Made by a program: the position numbers and the translations under genes. Shown here one piece after another: positions 36,622 through 46,041 of a stretch of 64,000 nt of DNA. Source of the DNA: Micromonospora sonchi (GTDB lineage: Bacteria; Actinomycetota; Actinomycetes; Mycobacteriales; Micromonosporaceae). The stretch lies in assembly GCF_014646235.1 (NCBI RefSeq), contig NZ_BMNB01000026.1:1-64000 (forward strand). Reading direction: 5' to 3'. Below the pieces are notes generated by a model. The model did not search any database. It was not told the origin of the DNA and saw only the letters and a program-made list of their open reading frames with translations. Each line of letters opens with the position of its first letter. Positions within the stretch are counted from its first letter, which is position 1.

Positions 36622-36634
36622 TCAGGCGTCCGCC

Positions 36635-36764
36635 GGAGGCGGTCAGCGCCCAGTGGATCCGGAGGCGGTCAGCGCCCGGTGACGCCGGACGGGATCAGCG
36701 CCCGGTGGATCTGGAGGCGGTCAGCGCCCGGTGGATCTGGAGGCGGTCAGCGCCCGGTGATGTG
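36635..36764. repeat. 26-bp tandem repeat, five copies
   Basis: Five contiguous 26-bp units begin at 36635, 36661, 36687, 36713 and 36739. The shared core is tcagcgcccggtg; units 1, 2, 4 and 5 start ggaggcgg and unit 3 starts ggacggga. There are no spacers. It sits between a stop codon and the terminator at 36770. Confidence 0.95.
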
Positions 36765-36769
36765 ACGTG

Positions 36770-36800
36770 CGAGAGCCCCGGACAATGCCCGGGGCTCTCG
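36770..36800. terminator. Bidirectional terminator between holA operon and rpsT
   Basis: A perfect 12-bp stem (cgagagccccgg and complement) with a 7-nt loop lies between two convergent transcription units, so it can serve both. Confidence 0.88.
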
Positions 36801-36825
36801 TCAGGTCTTGTCCTGGGTCGCCGGC

Positions 36826-37092
36826 TCAGGCGGAGAACGACGCGACCCGGCTGGCGATCGCCGACTTGCGGTTCGCGGCCTGGTTGGTGTGGATGACGCC
36901 CTTGCTGACTGCCTTGTCCAGCTTGCGCGAGGCGTCCCGCATGAGGGTGGTGGCCTTCTCGAGGTCACCGGCCTCAGCGGCCTCGTTGAACTTGCGGATG
37001 GCGGTCTTCAGCGACGACTTGACCGACTTGTTACGCAGCCGGCGCTTCTCGTTCTGCCGGTTGCGCTTGATCTGGGACTTGATGTTCGCCAC
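36826..37092 (-). CDS. rpsT: 30S ribosomal protein S20
   Basis: An 88-residue basic helical ribosomal protein with the S20 pattern MANIKSQIKRNRQNEKRRLRN, TLMRDASRKLDKAVSKGVIH and NQAANRKSAIASR. The start is GTG, as the N-terminal sequence fixes. It is transcribed alone, with a good promoter 79 bp upstream of the start codon and a shared terminator downstream. Confidence 0.98.
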   Translation of the reverse strand: MANIKSQIKRNRQNEKRRLRNKSVKSSLKTAIRKFNEAAEAGDLEKATTLMRDASRKLDKAVSKGVIHTNQAANRKSAIASRVASFSA

Positions 37093-37170
37093 GCGACAGC
37101 CTCGTCTTGATAGCTCGGGTTGGTCAGCTTGTGCGCACGACGAGCATGCGTCATCGCTACGCGAAGAGCC

Positions 37171-37199
37171 AGGTTACCAGGTCGCCCCGGACGGGCCAA
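37171..37199 (-). promoter_or_regulatory. rpsT promoter
   Basis: On the minus strand TTGGCC (37199-37194), a 17-nt spacer, then TAACCT (37176-37171). This is a good housekeeping sigma match and gives a leader of about 70 nt. Confidence 0.65.
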
Positions 37200-37261
37200 A
37201 ACGGCACCCGGTGGCCGTGGCGGTCACCCTGGGTGGCCCGGGGCGGCTGGGCACGAGGTGG

Positions 37262-38251
37262 TCACGTCCAGCCCTGGCGGCGGGCCAGCCAGCCGAGCGC
37301 CTGTTCACCGGTCCACCGCTGGTGGGCGGGCAGGCTGGCCGAGGCGGTCGGCGGCGCGGCGGCGGCGGCGGCGGTCAGGTGGTAGCCGGCGAGGGCGGCC
37401 AGGGCCACGTCGAGCGCGTCGTCGGGCGCGCCGGCGGCGGCCGGATGAGCGGTGAAGCGGGCGTCGACGTCCAGCCCGCTGGCGTACCCGGTGATCAGCA
37501 GGCCGACCAGGTCGAACCAGGCGGGCCCGTGGCAGAGCCACGTCCAGTCGCAGAACCAGGGCGCACCGGCCCGGTCGATCAGCACGTTGTCCACCCGCAG
37601 GTCGCCGTGGGTCAGGCCGGCCGCCCCGGCGGTGTACCCGGGCAGGCGCGACTCCAGCGCGACCAGTTCGGCGAGCCGTCCCCGAGCCGAAGCGGGCAGC
37701 GGCGGCAGCGGTTCCCGGCCGGCGGCGACCTCGTCCCACCAGAGGATGTCGTCGCGGGCCAGGTCGGCGAGCCGGGGCAGCCCGAGGTCGACCAGTTCGG
37801 CCGGCGGGTCGGCGAGCGCGGCGGCGACGTCGGCGTACTCGGCGAGGGTGGCGTCCAGCTCGGCCGAATCCCAGGGCAGCCGGGGAGTGTGGCCGTCGAC
37901 CGGGTCCAGGCAGAGCGCGTACCAGCCCGCCTCCCAGAGGGCCCAGCGCAGTCGGGGCACCGGCAGCCCGGCGGGCAACCGGGTCAGGATCGCCGCCTCC
38001 CGGGCGTACCAGTCGACCAGGTGCGGTTGCTCGGCGTGGGGCGCGGCCTTGACGAACGCGCTGGCACCGTCGGCGGTGCGCAGCACCGCGGCGAAACCCC
38101 GGGTGAATCCGGCGCCGGCGCCGCGGGCCTCGACCACCGCCGCGCCGAGCCGGGCCGAAACCGCCGAGCGGACCGCCGCCGGCAACGTGCGCCACGCGGG
38201 CCGCCGGGCGGTCGCGTGGTACGGCACGGGCGGCGGGGACCAGGCGCTCAC
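37262..38251 (-). CDS. APH-fold phosphotransferase family protein
   Basis: A 329-residue protein of the aminoglycoside phosphotransferase/choline kinase superfamily. The catalytic loop is LTHGDLRVDNVLI (HGD-x4-N) near residue 213, and the metal-binding Asp is in WFCDWTW soon after. The N-lobe carries FVKAAPHAEQPH. The substrate is unknown and nothing points to antibiotic resistance. The GTG start at 38251 is only 38 bp from the divergent DUF4240 start. Confidence 0.9.
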   Translation of the reverse strand: MSAWSPPPVPYHATARRPAWRTLPAAVRSAVSARLGAAVVEARGAGAGFTRGFAAVLRTADGASAFVKAAPHAEQPHLVDWYAREAAILTRLPAGLPVPRLRWALWEAGWYALCLDPVDGHTPRLPWDSAELDATLAEYADVAAALADPPAELVDLGLPRLADLARDDILWWDEVAAGREPLPPLPASARGRLAELVALESRLPGYTAGAAGLTHGDLRVDNVLIDRAGAPWFCDWTWLCHGPAWFDLVGLLITGYASGLDVDARFTAHPAAAGAPDDALDVALAALAGYHLTAAAAAAPPTASASLPAHQRWTGEQALGWLARRQGWT

Positions 38252-38289
38252 CAGACCATGCTGCCCGACGTCTGCCAGACTGCCAGGCC

Positions 38290-38823
38290 ATGAGGACCGA
38301 CGACTTCTGGCAGTTGATCGAGCGGGCCCGCGCCGGTGCGGCAGAGCCCGGCGCCGTCGCCGCCCGGGCCGTCGCGCTGCTCGCCGACCGCGATCCGGAG
38401 GAGATCCTCGGGTACGCCCACCACCAGCAGCGGGTCCTCGCCGCCTCCCACCGGGTCGACCTCTGGGGTGCCGCGTACCTGATCAACGGGGGCGTCTCCG
38501 ACGACGGGTTCGATCATTTCCGTGGCTGGCTGATGACCCAGGGCCGGGCGGTTTTCGCCCGGGCGGTCGCCGAGCCGGACTCGCTCGCCGAACTGCCCCG
38601 GGTGCGGACCGCCTCGCTCAGCGGCGAGGAGTTCGAGTGCGCCGACATGCTGGCCGTGCCGTGGGACGCGTACCGCCGGGCGACCGCGACCGAACTCCCG
38701 ATGGACCGGCCGGCGAGCCCGGAGCCGGACCTCAACGACTTCTGGGACTTCGACGACCCCGACGAGGCCCGACGCCGGCTGCCTCGGCTCGCCGCCCTCT
38801 TCGTCGAACCGCCGCAGGAGTGA
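38290..38823 (+). CDS. DUF4240 domain protein
   Basis: A 177-residue soluble protein with the DUF4240 pattern: MRTDDFWQLIERA at the start, LWGAAYLINGGVSDDGFDHFRGWL around residue 60, and a GEEFECADML block. A C-terminal acidic part (NDFWDFDDPDEARRRLPRL) follows. The function is unknown. A CAGACT box ends 8 nt before the ATG, so the message may be leaderless. It lies 93 bp before lepA, which has its own -10 box. Confidence 0.9.
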   Translation: MRTDDFWQLIERARAGAAEPGAVAARAVALLADRDPEEILGYAHHQQRVLAASHRVDLWGAAYLINGGVSDDGFDHFRGWLMTQGRAVFARAVAEPDSLAELPRVRTASLSGEEFECADMLAVPWDAYRRATATELPMDRPASPEPDLNDFWDFDDPDEARRRLPRLAALFVEPPQE

Positions 38824-38861
38824 CGGACGCCCGGCCGACGCTCGCCGGGGACGTGGGAGCA

Positions 38862-38867
38862 TAGAGT
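38862..38867 (+). promoter_or_regulatory. lepA -10 box
   Basis: TAGAGT at 38862-38867 puts transcription start near 38874. This rules out the in-frame GTG at 38866 and favours the GTG at 38917 as the lepA start. Confidence 0.45.
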
Positions 38868-38916
38868 GGGCCGGCGCGCCGGCCCGCTCACCGTCAGCCG
38901 ACCAGAACGGACCGCT

Positions 38917-40794
<1,878 letters not shown>

Positions 40795-40809
40795 CGTGGT
40801 GTCATGGCC

Positions 40810-40836
40810 GGTTTGGGATTTCGGTGCCGAGGGAAC
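40810..40836 (+). promoter_or_regulatory. Sigma-B-like promoter of first GlsB gene
   Basis: GGTTT begins at 40810. GTTT (40811-40814), 16 nt, GGGAAC (40831-40836). This fits the GTTT-N14-16-GGGNAN pattern of actinobacterial general-stress sigma factors. The paralogous gene downstream has the same arrangement. Confidence 0.55.
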
Positions 40837-40893
40837 TGGATCGGCACGACAGGAACCCCCGCAGAATGACATCTTCCGGTTAGGAGAGCGACA

Positions 40894-41184
40894 ATGGAGC
40901 TCACCGTCTGGGGCATCATCACCGCGTTGATCGTCGGTCTGATCGTCGGCGCGTTGGGCCGTCTCGTGGTACCAGGCCGGCAGGACATGCCGATCTGGCT
41001 GCACATGCTCATCGGCGTCGGTGCGGCGCTGCTCGGTACGGTGCTTGCCCGCGCGATGGGCATCGCCACGGTCACCGCCGGTGTCGACTGGGCCGAGCTC
41101 GCGGTCCAGGTCGCGCTGGCCGCGATCGCGGTGGCCCTGGTTGCCGGCGTGGGAAGTCGCCGCCGCGGCGTCACCCACCGGTAA
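40894..41184 (+). CDS. GlsB/YeaQ/YmgE family stress membrane protein, copy 1
   Basis: A 96-residue protein with three membrane helices (about residues 5-25, 33-50, 68-86). MELTVWGIITALIVGLIVGA and GRLVVPGRQDMPIWLHMLIG are the transglycosylase-associated (GlsB/YmgE) signature. The second copy at 41433 is nearly identical through residue 50, so this is a recent tandem duplication including the ribosome site aggagagcgac. Such proteins are typically stress-induced; the sigma-B-like promoter upstream agrees. Confidence 0.93.
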   Translation: MELTVWGIITALIVGLIVGALGRLVVPGRQDMPIWLHMLIGVGAALLGTVLARAMGIATVTAGVDWAELAVQVALAAIAVALVAGVGSRRRGVTHR

Positions 41185-41198
41185 CCACATCCGCCTCG

Positions 41199-41230
41199 CC
41201 GGCGCCCGGCCGTATCTGGCCGGGCGCCGG
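41199..41230 (+). terminator. Terminator after first GlsB gene
   Basis: A perfect 13-bp stem (ccggcgcccggcc and complement) with a 6-nt loop starts 15 bases after the stop. It makes the two copies separate transcripts. Confidence 0.88.
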
Positions 41231-41346
41231 TTGGCGTATTTCCCGTCGTGCGTCGGGCCGGACGGGCCCCGTGGTGGCCATGTTCTGCGGTGTCTCGGAT
41301 CCGCTGTGCTGTCTCAGCCCCGATGCGACGTCCCGCCGGGAAAGTC

Positions 41347-41373
41347 GGTTTGGGAAGTTCGCGGCTCGGGCAT
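41347..41373 (+). promoter_or_regulatory. Sigma-B-like promoter of second GlsB gene
   Basis: GGTTT begins at 41347. GTTT (41348-41351), 16 nt, GGGCAT (41368-41373). The spacing and the ggtttggga block are shared with the promoter at 40810, and the distance to the ATG is 78 nt against 76. Confidence 0.6.
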
Positions 41374-41432
41374 TAGGCGGTCACGACAGCAGAGCCACGA
41401 AACGTGGAACTTCTTTTGTGAAGGAGAGCGAC

Positions 41433-41720
41433 ATGGAGCTCACCGTCTGGGGCATCATCACCGCGCTGATCGTCGGTCTGATCGTCGGCGCGTTGGGCCG
41501 GCTCGTGGTACCGGGCCGGCAGGGCATGCCGATGTGGCTGCACATGCTCATCGGTGTCGGCGCCGCGCTGCTCGGCACCGTGATCGCCCGCGCCTCCGGC
41601 TTCGCCGAGACCGCCGGTATCGACTGGCGGGAGCTGATGCTTCAGGTGCTGCTGGCCGCCGTCGCGGTCGCGCTGGTCGCCGGAGTGGGCCGCAGCCGTC
41701 GGGGGGTCACCCACCGGTAA
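41433..41720 (+). CDS. GlsB/YeaQ/YmgE family stress membrane protein, copy 2
   Basis: A 95-residue three-helix membrane protein and tandem paralogue of 40894-41184. It shares the first 50 residues with only two or three changes, then diverges (SGFAETAGIDWRELMLQ) before the common RRGVTHR end. The ATG follows aaggagagcgac. It has its own sigma-B-like promoter and terminator, so the two copies can be regulated separately even though they look alike. Confidence 0.93.
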   Translation: MELTVWGIITALIVGLIVGALGRLVVPGRQGMPMWLHMLIGVGAALLGTVIARASGFAETAGIDWRELMLQVLLAAVAVALVAGVGRSRRGVTHR

Positions 41721-41733
41721 CAGCTGATCTCGA

Positions 41734-41765
41734 AAAGGCGCCCGACATCCAGGTCGGGCGCCTTT
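41734..41765. terminator. Terminator after second GlsB gene
   Basis: A perfect 13-bp stem (aaaggcgcccgac and complement) with a 6-nt loop. The A-rich left and T-rich right ends make it a good intrinsic terminator, possibly in both directions towards the convergent PhyH gene. Confidence 0.9.
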
Positions 41766-41801
41766 CGTGTGTGGTACACCCGGTGAGTGCGGGCACGTAG
41801 G

Positions 41802-41857
41802 TGTTAAAAGGGGCCCCTTTTACTACGCCAGGCGTTAAAAAGGGGCCCTTCCTTACC
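41802..41857 (-). repeat. Dispersed two-unit GGGCCC repeat, copy D
   Basis: Fourth copy, same orientation as copy B: tgttaaaaggggcccctttt, a short spacer, then gcgttaaaaaggggccctt. It lies between convergent genes and ends 3 bases before the PhyH stop codon. Confidence 0.88.
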
Positions 41858-41860
41858 CGC

Positions 41861-42766
41861 TCAGCGGAGCCAGGGGATGTTGCGGTTGAGCTGGTTGCGC
41901 TGCTTCAGTTCCTTGCGGAGCGGGATCTCGTCGTCGATGTAGCCGTCCCAGTTGATGCCCCAGTAGTTCGCGGTGTGGGTGCCCTCGCCACAGAGTTGGC
42001 GCTGCACCGGCGTGCGGTTGGCCCACCACTCGCCGTCCTTGTCGATGTGCAGCTCGTCCAACGGGCGGATCCACCGGTAGGTGTAGCCGACGAAGAGCAT
42101 CTTGCGGGTGATGTTCGACAGGTTCGTCGAGCGGGAGTGCCACTGGCGGCGGTCGAAGATGAAGGCGTCGCCCGGGTTGGCGGTGATCTCGACGGTGCCC
42201 TCCGGGTCCGGGTTGTGCACCGTGGTGTCCGCCGGCCGGGGCAGCGAGTTCCACAGGTGGCTGCCGGGGATCACCTTGGTCGCGCCGCGACCGTTCTCCG
42301 ACAGGTCGGAGAGCACGTAGGCGACCTTCAGCGAGAACATCGGCCGGGGCAGGTTCGGGTCCATCGTCTCCGGGTCGGAGTTCTGCCGGTACCCGTCCTG
42401 GTGCCAACCCCAGTACGGCTTCTCCGGCTCCAGGGCCGGCGGGGTGACGTCCAGGTGGTTGTGGTGGGAGTAGATGTTCCACCCAGCCAGGCCCCACATG
42501 TACGGGAAGGCGATCGGGTGGGTGAGCAGGTCACCGAAGAGTTCGTCGCGGTCGAGGAAGCCCAGCAGGTGCAGGGTGCCGTCCTTGGTGGTCTTGCCCT
42601 TGGCCTTCTCCTCCTCGTACACCCGGTCGACCGCGGCCTCGAGAGCGGCCCGGTGGTCTTCGGTCAGGACGTTGCGCAGCAGGAGGAAGCCCTGCTCATG
42701 GAACTCCTTGCGGTCGACGTCGCTGATCGGTTCGTAGCCGGTCCGGTCGCCGTAGTCGAATGCCAC
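41861..42766 (-). CDS. Phytanoyl-CoA dioxygenase (PhyH) family protein
   Basis: A 301-residue Fe(II)/2-oxoglutarate oxygenase. The metal triad is WHQDGYRQN (HxD) near residue 122 and the distal His in RRQWHSRSTN near 208, with the 2-oxoglutarate-binding Arg close after it. VIPGSHLWNSLP is typical of ectoine-hydroxylase-like PhyH proteins, but no ectoine genes are nearby, so the substrate is unknown. The GTG at 42766 is chosen for its strong ggggagggg site 6 nt away; an ATG at 42796 and the GTG at 42838 are in frame but have no site. A TACGAT -10 box lies near 42817. Confidence 0.88.
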   Translation of the reverse strand: MAFDYGDRTGYEPISDVDRKEFHEQGFLLLRNVLTEDHRAALEAAVDRVYEEEKAKGKTTKDGTLHLLGFLDRDELFGDLLTHPIAFPYMWGLAGWNIYSHHNHLDVTPPALEPEKPYWGWHQDGYRQNSDPETMDPNLPRPMFSLKVAYVLSDLSENGRGATKVIPGSHLWNSLPRPADTTVHNPDPEGTVEITANPGDAFIFDRRQWHSRSTNLSNITRKMLFVGYTYRWIRPLDELHIDKDGEWWANRTPVQRQLCGEGTHTANYWGINWDGYIDDEIPLRKELKQRNQLNRNIPWLR

Positions 42767-42984
42767 GTCGTACCCCTCCCCAAGAGGTGAAACCATTTCT
42801 GGCACAGGCAGCCGATCGTAACGCCCTTGGCCGAGCATCGACAGGCACCCTGCGGGTATCGCGCGGGCATGGCGACCGACAGCCGCGACGCGACTACCGA
42901 CAGCTACTTTCGCCCTGCGTGCCGCCCGTCTCGTGGGGAAAAGCCGGATTTTGCGGTGACTGCGGGTAAGGCCGTCGGGATCCG

Positions 42985-43842
42985 CTACGCGTCCGCGAAG
43001 ACCTCTGCGACCACCTCGGCGGGCTGGTCGACGTCAGCGTCGACCCGGCTCCACGAGCGCCCTCGGTTGGTCCACTCCAGGTCGCCGAAACGGACCCGTT
43101 TCACGCCGTGGTCGTTGGCGTGCGCGACCAGCCAGTGCGCGTACCGCCAGCCCTCGCGCTGGTTCCCGGCCGCCACCGTCAGGCCGGTCAGGCTGGCCGT
43201 GGTGGCCGAGGGCGCCAGCCCCCAGTCGAGCTTGAGCCCCCGGTTCAGGGCGGTGGCGGCGGCCTCGCCGCGCATCGCCGGATCCCCGCCGAAGGTGCAG
43301 ACCACCGCGCCGGTGGCGTGGCCGAGCAGAGCCCGGGCGAGCACCTCCGACTCGTCGGCCCACTTCTCGTATGCCTCCGGGAAGGCGGAGCGTTGCACCT
43401 TCTGTGCGGCGTCGGTGACCCGCATCTGCTCCCAGCCGCGCACCTTCTTCAGCGCCGCGTAGAACTTGTCGGCCGCGTACCGGGGGTCGCGGATCTCCTT
43501 GGGGCTGCCCCAGCCCTGACTCGGCCGCTGCTGGAACAGCCCGACCGAGTCACGGTCGCCGCCGGCCAGGTTGCGCAGCCCGGACTCCTGGTACGCGGTG
43601 GCCAGGGCCACCACCACCGCCCGGTCCGGCAGCTCTTGCTGGATGCCGATGGCCGCGATGGTCGCCGCGTTGGCCATCTGGTGCGAGTTCAGGGTCACCG
43701 TGCCGTCGGCCTGCACCGTGCATGTTCGGCCGACCAGCGGCAGGTTCAACTGCTCGCCGACCTGCCGCATGGCGAGAACGACGCCGATCACGGCGATCAG
43801 CACGAGGACGACGCAACCCGTCACGACTGCCCGAGTCCGCAC
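42985..43842 (-). CDS. Membrane-anchored lysozyme-like protein
   Basis: A 285-residue protein with one N-terminal membrane helix (residues about 6-27). The extracellular region contains ALATAYQESGLRNLAGGDRDSVGLFQQRPSQGWG. That pattern (a Glu after a helix, then a GLFQQ/RPSQGWG loop) resembles the catalytic part of lytic transglycosylases and resuscitation-type muralidases, so a cell-wall role is plausible. The C-terminal part (GDLEWTNRGRSW) looks like a small peptidase/hydrolase-associated domain, but I cannot name it. The GTG at 43842 has a gggagg site 5 nt upstream. Confidence 0.8.
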   Translation of the reverse strand: MRTRAVVTGCVVLVLIAVIGVVLAMRQVGEQLNLPLVGRTCTVQADGTVTLNSHQMANAATIAAIGIQQELPDRAVVVALATAYQESGLRNLAGGDRDSVGLFQQRPSQGWGSPKEIRDPRYAADKFYAALKKVRGWEQMRVTDAAQKVQRSAFPEAYEKWADESEVLARALLGHATGAVVCTFGGDPAMRGEAAATALNRGLKLDWGLAPSATTASLTGLTVAAGNQREGWRYAHWLVAHANDHGVKRVRFGDLEWTNRGRSWSRVDADVDQPAEVVAEVFADA

Positions 43843-43965
43843 CCACACCTCCCGTACGACGACCCGCCAAGCGTACGTCCCCGTTCGGCCAGTACGCCGT
43901 CGTCCGTCCGGTTGCACCCGGCCCGCGACGCGTACGCCGCGAGCGGTGGTTCCCCGTCCCGGACG

Positions 43966-44760
43966 CTACTCACCCCCGTCGAGCTCGGCCACCCAGCGCG
44001 GCGGGCGCTTCTCCCGGAACGCGGCGACCCCCTCCACCCCGTCCGCGGAGCGAAAGTACCGGGTGGAGAGGGCGGTCAGCTCCGCCAGTTCGGCGCGCAG
44101 GTCGGTGGCGACCGGGCGGCGCAGCAGAGCCTTGACGCCGGCCAGCGCCGCCGGGGCACCGCGCACCAGCGAATCCCGGTAGCGTCGCACCGCGTCGTCC
44201 AGCTCGTCGGCGGGCACAGCGGCGGTGACCAGGCCGATCTCGGCGGCCCGCCGGCCGTCGAAGATGTCACCGGTCAGGTACAGCTCGGCCGCCGCCCGGG
44301 AGTGCAGCCGGGGCAGCACGGCCGCCGAGATCACCGCCGGGATCACCCCGATCCGTACCTCGGTGAAGGCGAACGTGGCCCCGGCGGCGCAGACCGCCAG
44401 ATCGGCCGCGGCGATCAGCCCCAGGCCGCCCGCCCGGGCCGGGCCGGCGACCTTGGCCAGCACCGGCTTCGGGCACTCCCGGAGCGCCGCGAGCACGTCA
44501 CCCAGCATCCCGGCCGGCACCGTCCCGCTGGCGTACGCCGCCGCCGTCTCCGTCAAATCCGCCCCGGAACAGAAGACCGGGCCGGTGTGGTCCAGCACGA
44601 TCACCCGAACCGCGTCGTCGGCGACCGCGGCGGCCAGCCCTGCCAACAGTTCGGTCATCAACGGGGTGGAGAGCGCGTTGCGGTTGTGCGGGCTGTCCAG
44701 GGTGAGGGTGCTCACCCCGTGGCCCGTGGCGACCCGTACCAGCGCGTCGGTAGACGTCAT
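43966..44760 (-). CDS. Enoyl-CoA hydratase/isomerase family protein
   Basis: A 264-residue crotonase-fold protein. The oxyanion-hole strands are NRNALSTPLM and VFCSGADLTE, and AGPARAGGLGLIAAADLAV carries the second catalytic loop. FTEVRIGVIPAVIS follows. The exact reaction is unknown. The ATG at 44760 lies 8 nt after a TAGTGT box on the minus strand, so the message is leaderless. Only 20 bp separate it from the divergent hemW start. Confidence 0.92.
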   Translation of the reverse strand: MTSTDALVRVATGHGVSTLTLDSPHNRNALSTPLMTELLAGLAAAVADDAVRVIVLDHTGPVFCSGADLTETAAAYASGTVPAGMLGDVLAALRECPKPVLAKVAGPARAGGLGLIAAADLAVCAAGATFAFTEVRIGVIPAVISAAVLPRLHSRAAAELYLTGDIFDGRRAAEIGLVTAAVPADELDDAVRRYRDSLVRGAPAALAGVKALLRRPVATDLRAELAELTALSTRYFRSADGVEGVAAFREKRPPRWVAELDGGE

Positions 44761-44780
44761 GAGACGGCACACTAGTGGCC

Positions 44781-46004
44781 ATGCCCGGCGTCCTTCCAAC
44801 AGGCGAACCCGTCCCCACCGACGGGTCGCTGCCCGCCGCCGCCCGCGCCGCCGTGGGCGAGCGCGGTTTCGGGGTGTACCTGCACGTGCCCTTCTGCGCC
44901 AGCCGCTGCGGCTACTGCGACTTCAACACCTACACCGCCGACGAGTTGGGCGGCGGGGCGAGCCGGGACAGCTACGTCGACACCGTGCTGGCCGAGCTGG
45001 CGCTCGCCGCGCGGGTGCTTGGCGACGCGCCACCGGGCCGGGTGGACACCGTCTTCGTCGGCGGCGGCACCCCCACCCTGCTGCCCGCCGGCGACCTGGC
45101 CCGTCTCCTCGACGCCGTCGACCGGACCTGGGGGCTGGCCGGCGACGCGGAGGTGACCACCGAGGCCAACCCGGAGTCGGTCACCCCCGGGTCGCTCAAG
45201 GAGTTGCGGGCCGCCGGCTACACCCGGATCTCGCTCGGCATGCAGTCGGCAGCGCCGGGGGTGCTCGCCGTACTCGACCGCCGGCACAGCGCCGGCCGCG
45301 CCACGGCCGCCGCGCTGGAGGCCCGCGATGCCGGGTTCGACCACGTCAACCTGGACCTGATCTACGGTACGCCGGGGGAGCGGGCCGAGGACTTCGCCGC
45401 CTCACTGGACCAGGTCGTGGCCGCGGGGGTGGACCACGTCAGCGCGTACGCCCTGATCGTCGAGGACGGCACCCGGCTGGCCGCCCGGATGCGCCGCGGC
45501 GAGCTGGCGTACCCCGATGACGACGTCGCGGCGGACCGCTACCTGGCCGCCGAGGCCGCCCTCGACGCGGCCGGTTTCTCCTGGTACGAGGTCTCCAACT
45601 GGGCCCGTACGCCGGCCGCCCGCTGCCGGCACAACCTGCTCTACTGGACCGGCGGCGACTGGTGGGGCCTCGGGCCGGGGGCGCACAGCCACGTCGGCGG
45701 CGTGCGCTGGTGGAACGTCAAACACCCCACGGCGTACGCCCAGCGCCTGGCCGCCGACCGGTCGCCCGGCCTGGCCCGCGAGGTGCTCACCGGCGACGAG
45801 GCGCAGATGGAGGAGGTCATGCTCCGGCTGCGGCTGGCTTCCGGGCTGCCGCTGGACGTCCTCGACGACGCCGGCCGGAGCGCCGCGGCCCGGGCGGTGG
45901 CCGAGGGTCTGCTCGCGGCGCCCGACCACGCGGCCGGCCGCGCGGTGTTGACCCTGCGCGGCCGGCTGCTCGCCGACGCCGTGGTGCGCGACCTGCTGCC
46001 GTGA
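44781..46004 (+). CDS. hemW: Radical SAM family heme chaperone HemW
   Basis: A heme-binding radical SAM protein that delivers heme to membrane enzymes; older annotations call such proteins coproporphyrinogen III oxidase. The 407-residue protein has the cluster motif CASRCGYC (CX3CX2C) plus the conserved FNTYT. VFVGGGTPTLLP and SLGMQSAAPGVLAVLDRRH are the HemW core, with the HemN C-terminal domain after. The ATG at 44781 follows a CACACT box by 7 nt, and no room exists for a leader. Confidence 0.95.
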   Translation: MPGVLPTGEPVPTDGSLPAAARAAVGERGFGVYLHVPFCASRCGYCDFNTYTADELGGGASRDSYVDTVLAELALAARVLGDAPPGRVDTVFVGGGTPTLLPAGDLARLLDAVDRTWGLAGDAEVTTEANPESVTPGSLKELRAAGYTRISLGMQSAAPGVLAVLDRRHSAGRATAAALEARDAGFDHVNLDLIYGTPGERAEDFAASLDQVVAAGVDHVSAYALIVEDGTRLAARMRRGELAYPDDDVAADRYLAAEAALDAAGFSWYEVSNWARTPAARCRHNLLYWTGGDWWGLGPGAHSHVGGVRWWNVKHPTAYAQRLAADRSPGLAREVLTGDEAQMEEVMLRLRLASGLPLDVLDDAGRSAAARAVAEGLLAAPDHAAGRAVLTLRGRLLADAVVRDLLP

Positions 46005-46008
46005 CGTG

Positions 46009-46026
46009 CCACCCGCCGGCGGGTGG
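46009..46026. terminator. Short palindrome between hemW and DUF4870 gene
   Basis: The 18-bp perfect palindrome ccacccgccggcgggtgg lies 4 bases after the hemW stop, between convergent genes. It may end transcription, though the stem has no loop in its perfect form. Confidence 0.45.
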
Positions 46027-46041
46027 ACCGCCGGCGGGAGG

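Noticed and set aside
36635..36764. CRISPR-like array
   Set aside because: The 26-bp units are directly adjacent with no spacers, and no cas gene is present.
37262..38251. Aminoglycoside-resistance gene
   Set aside because: The fold matches, but it stands in a housekeeping region, resembles no known resistance subfamily, and many APH-fold proteins act on small metabolites.
41861..42766. Ectoine hydroxylase (EctD)
   Set aside because: It has PhyH motifs but no ectABC genes are nearby, so the substrate was left open.
42770..42793. Sigma-B-like promoter GTTT-N14-GGGTAC on the minus strand before the PhyH gene
   Set aside because: It would put transcription start inside the coding region. The match overlaps the strong ggggagggg ribosome site, and a normal TACGAT box lies further upstream, so chance is more likely.
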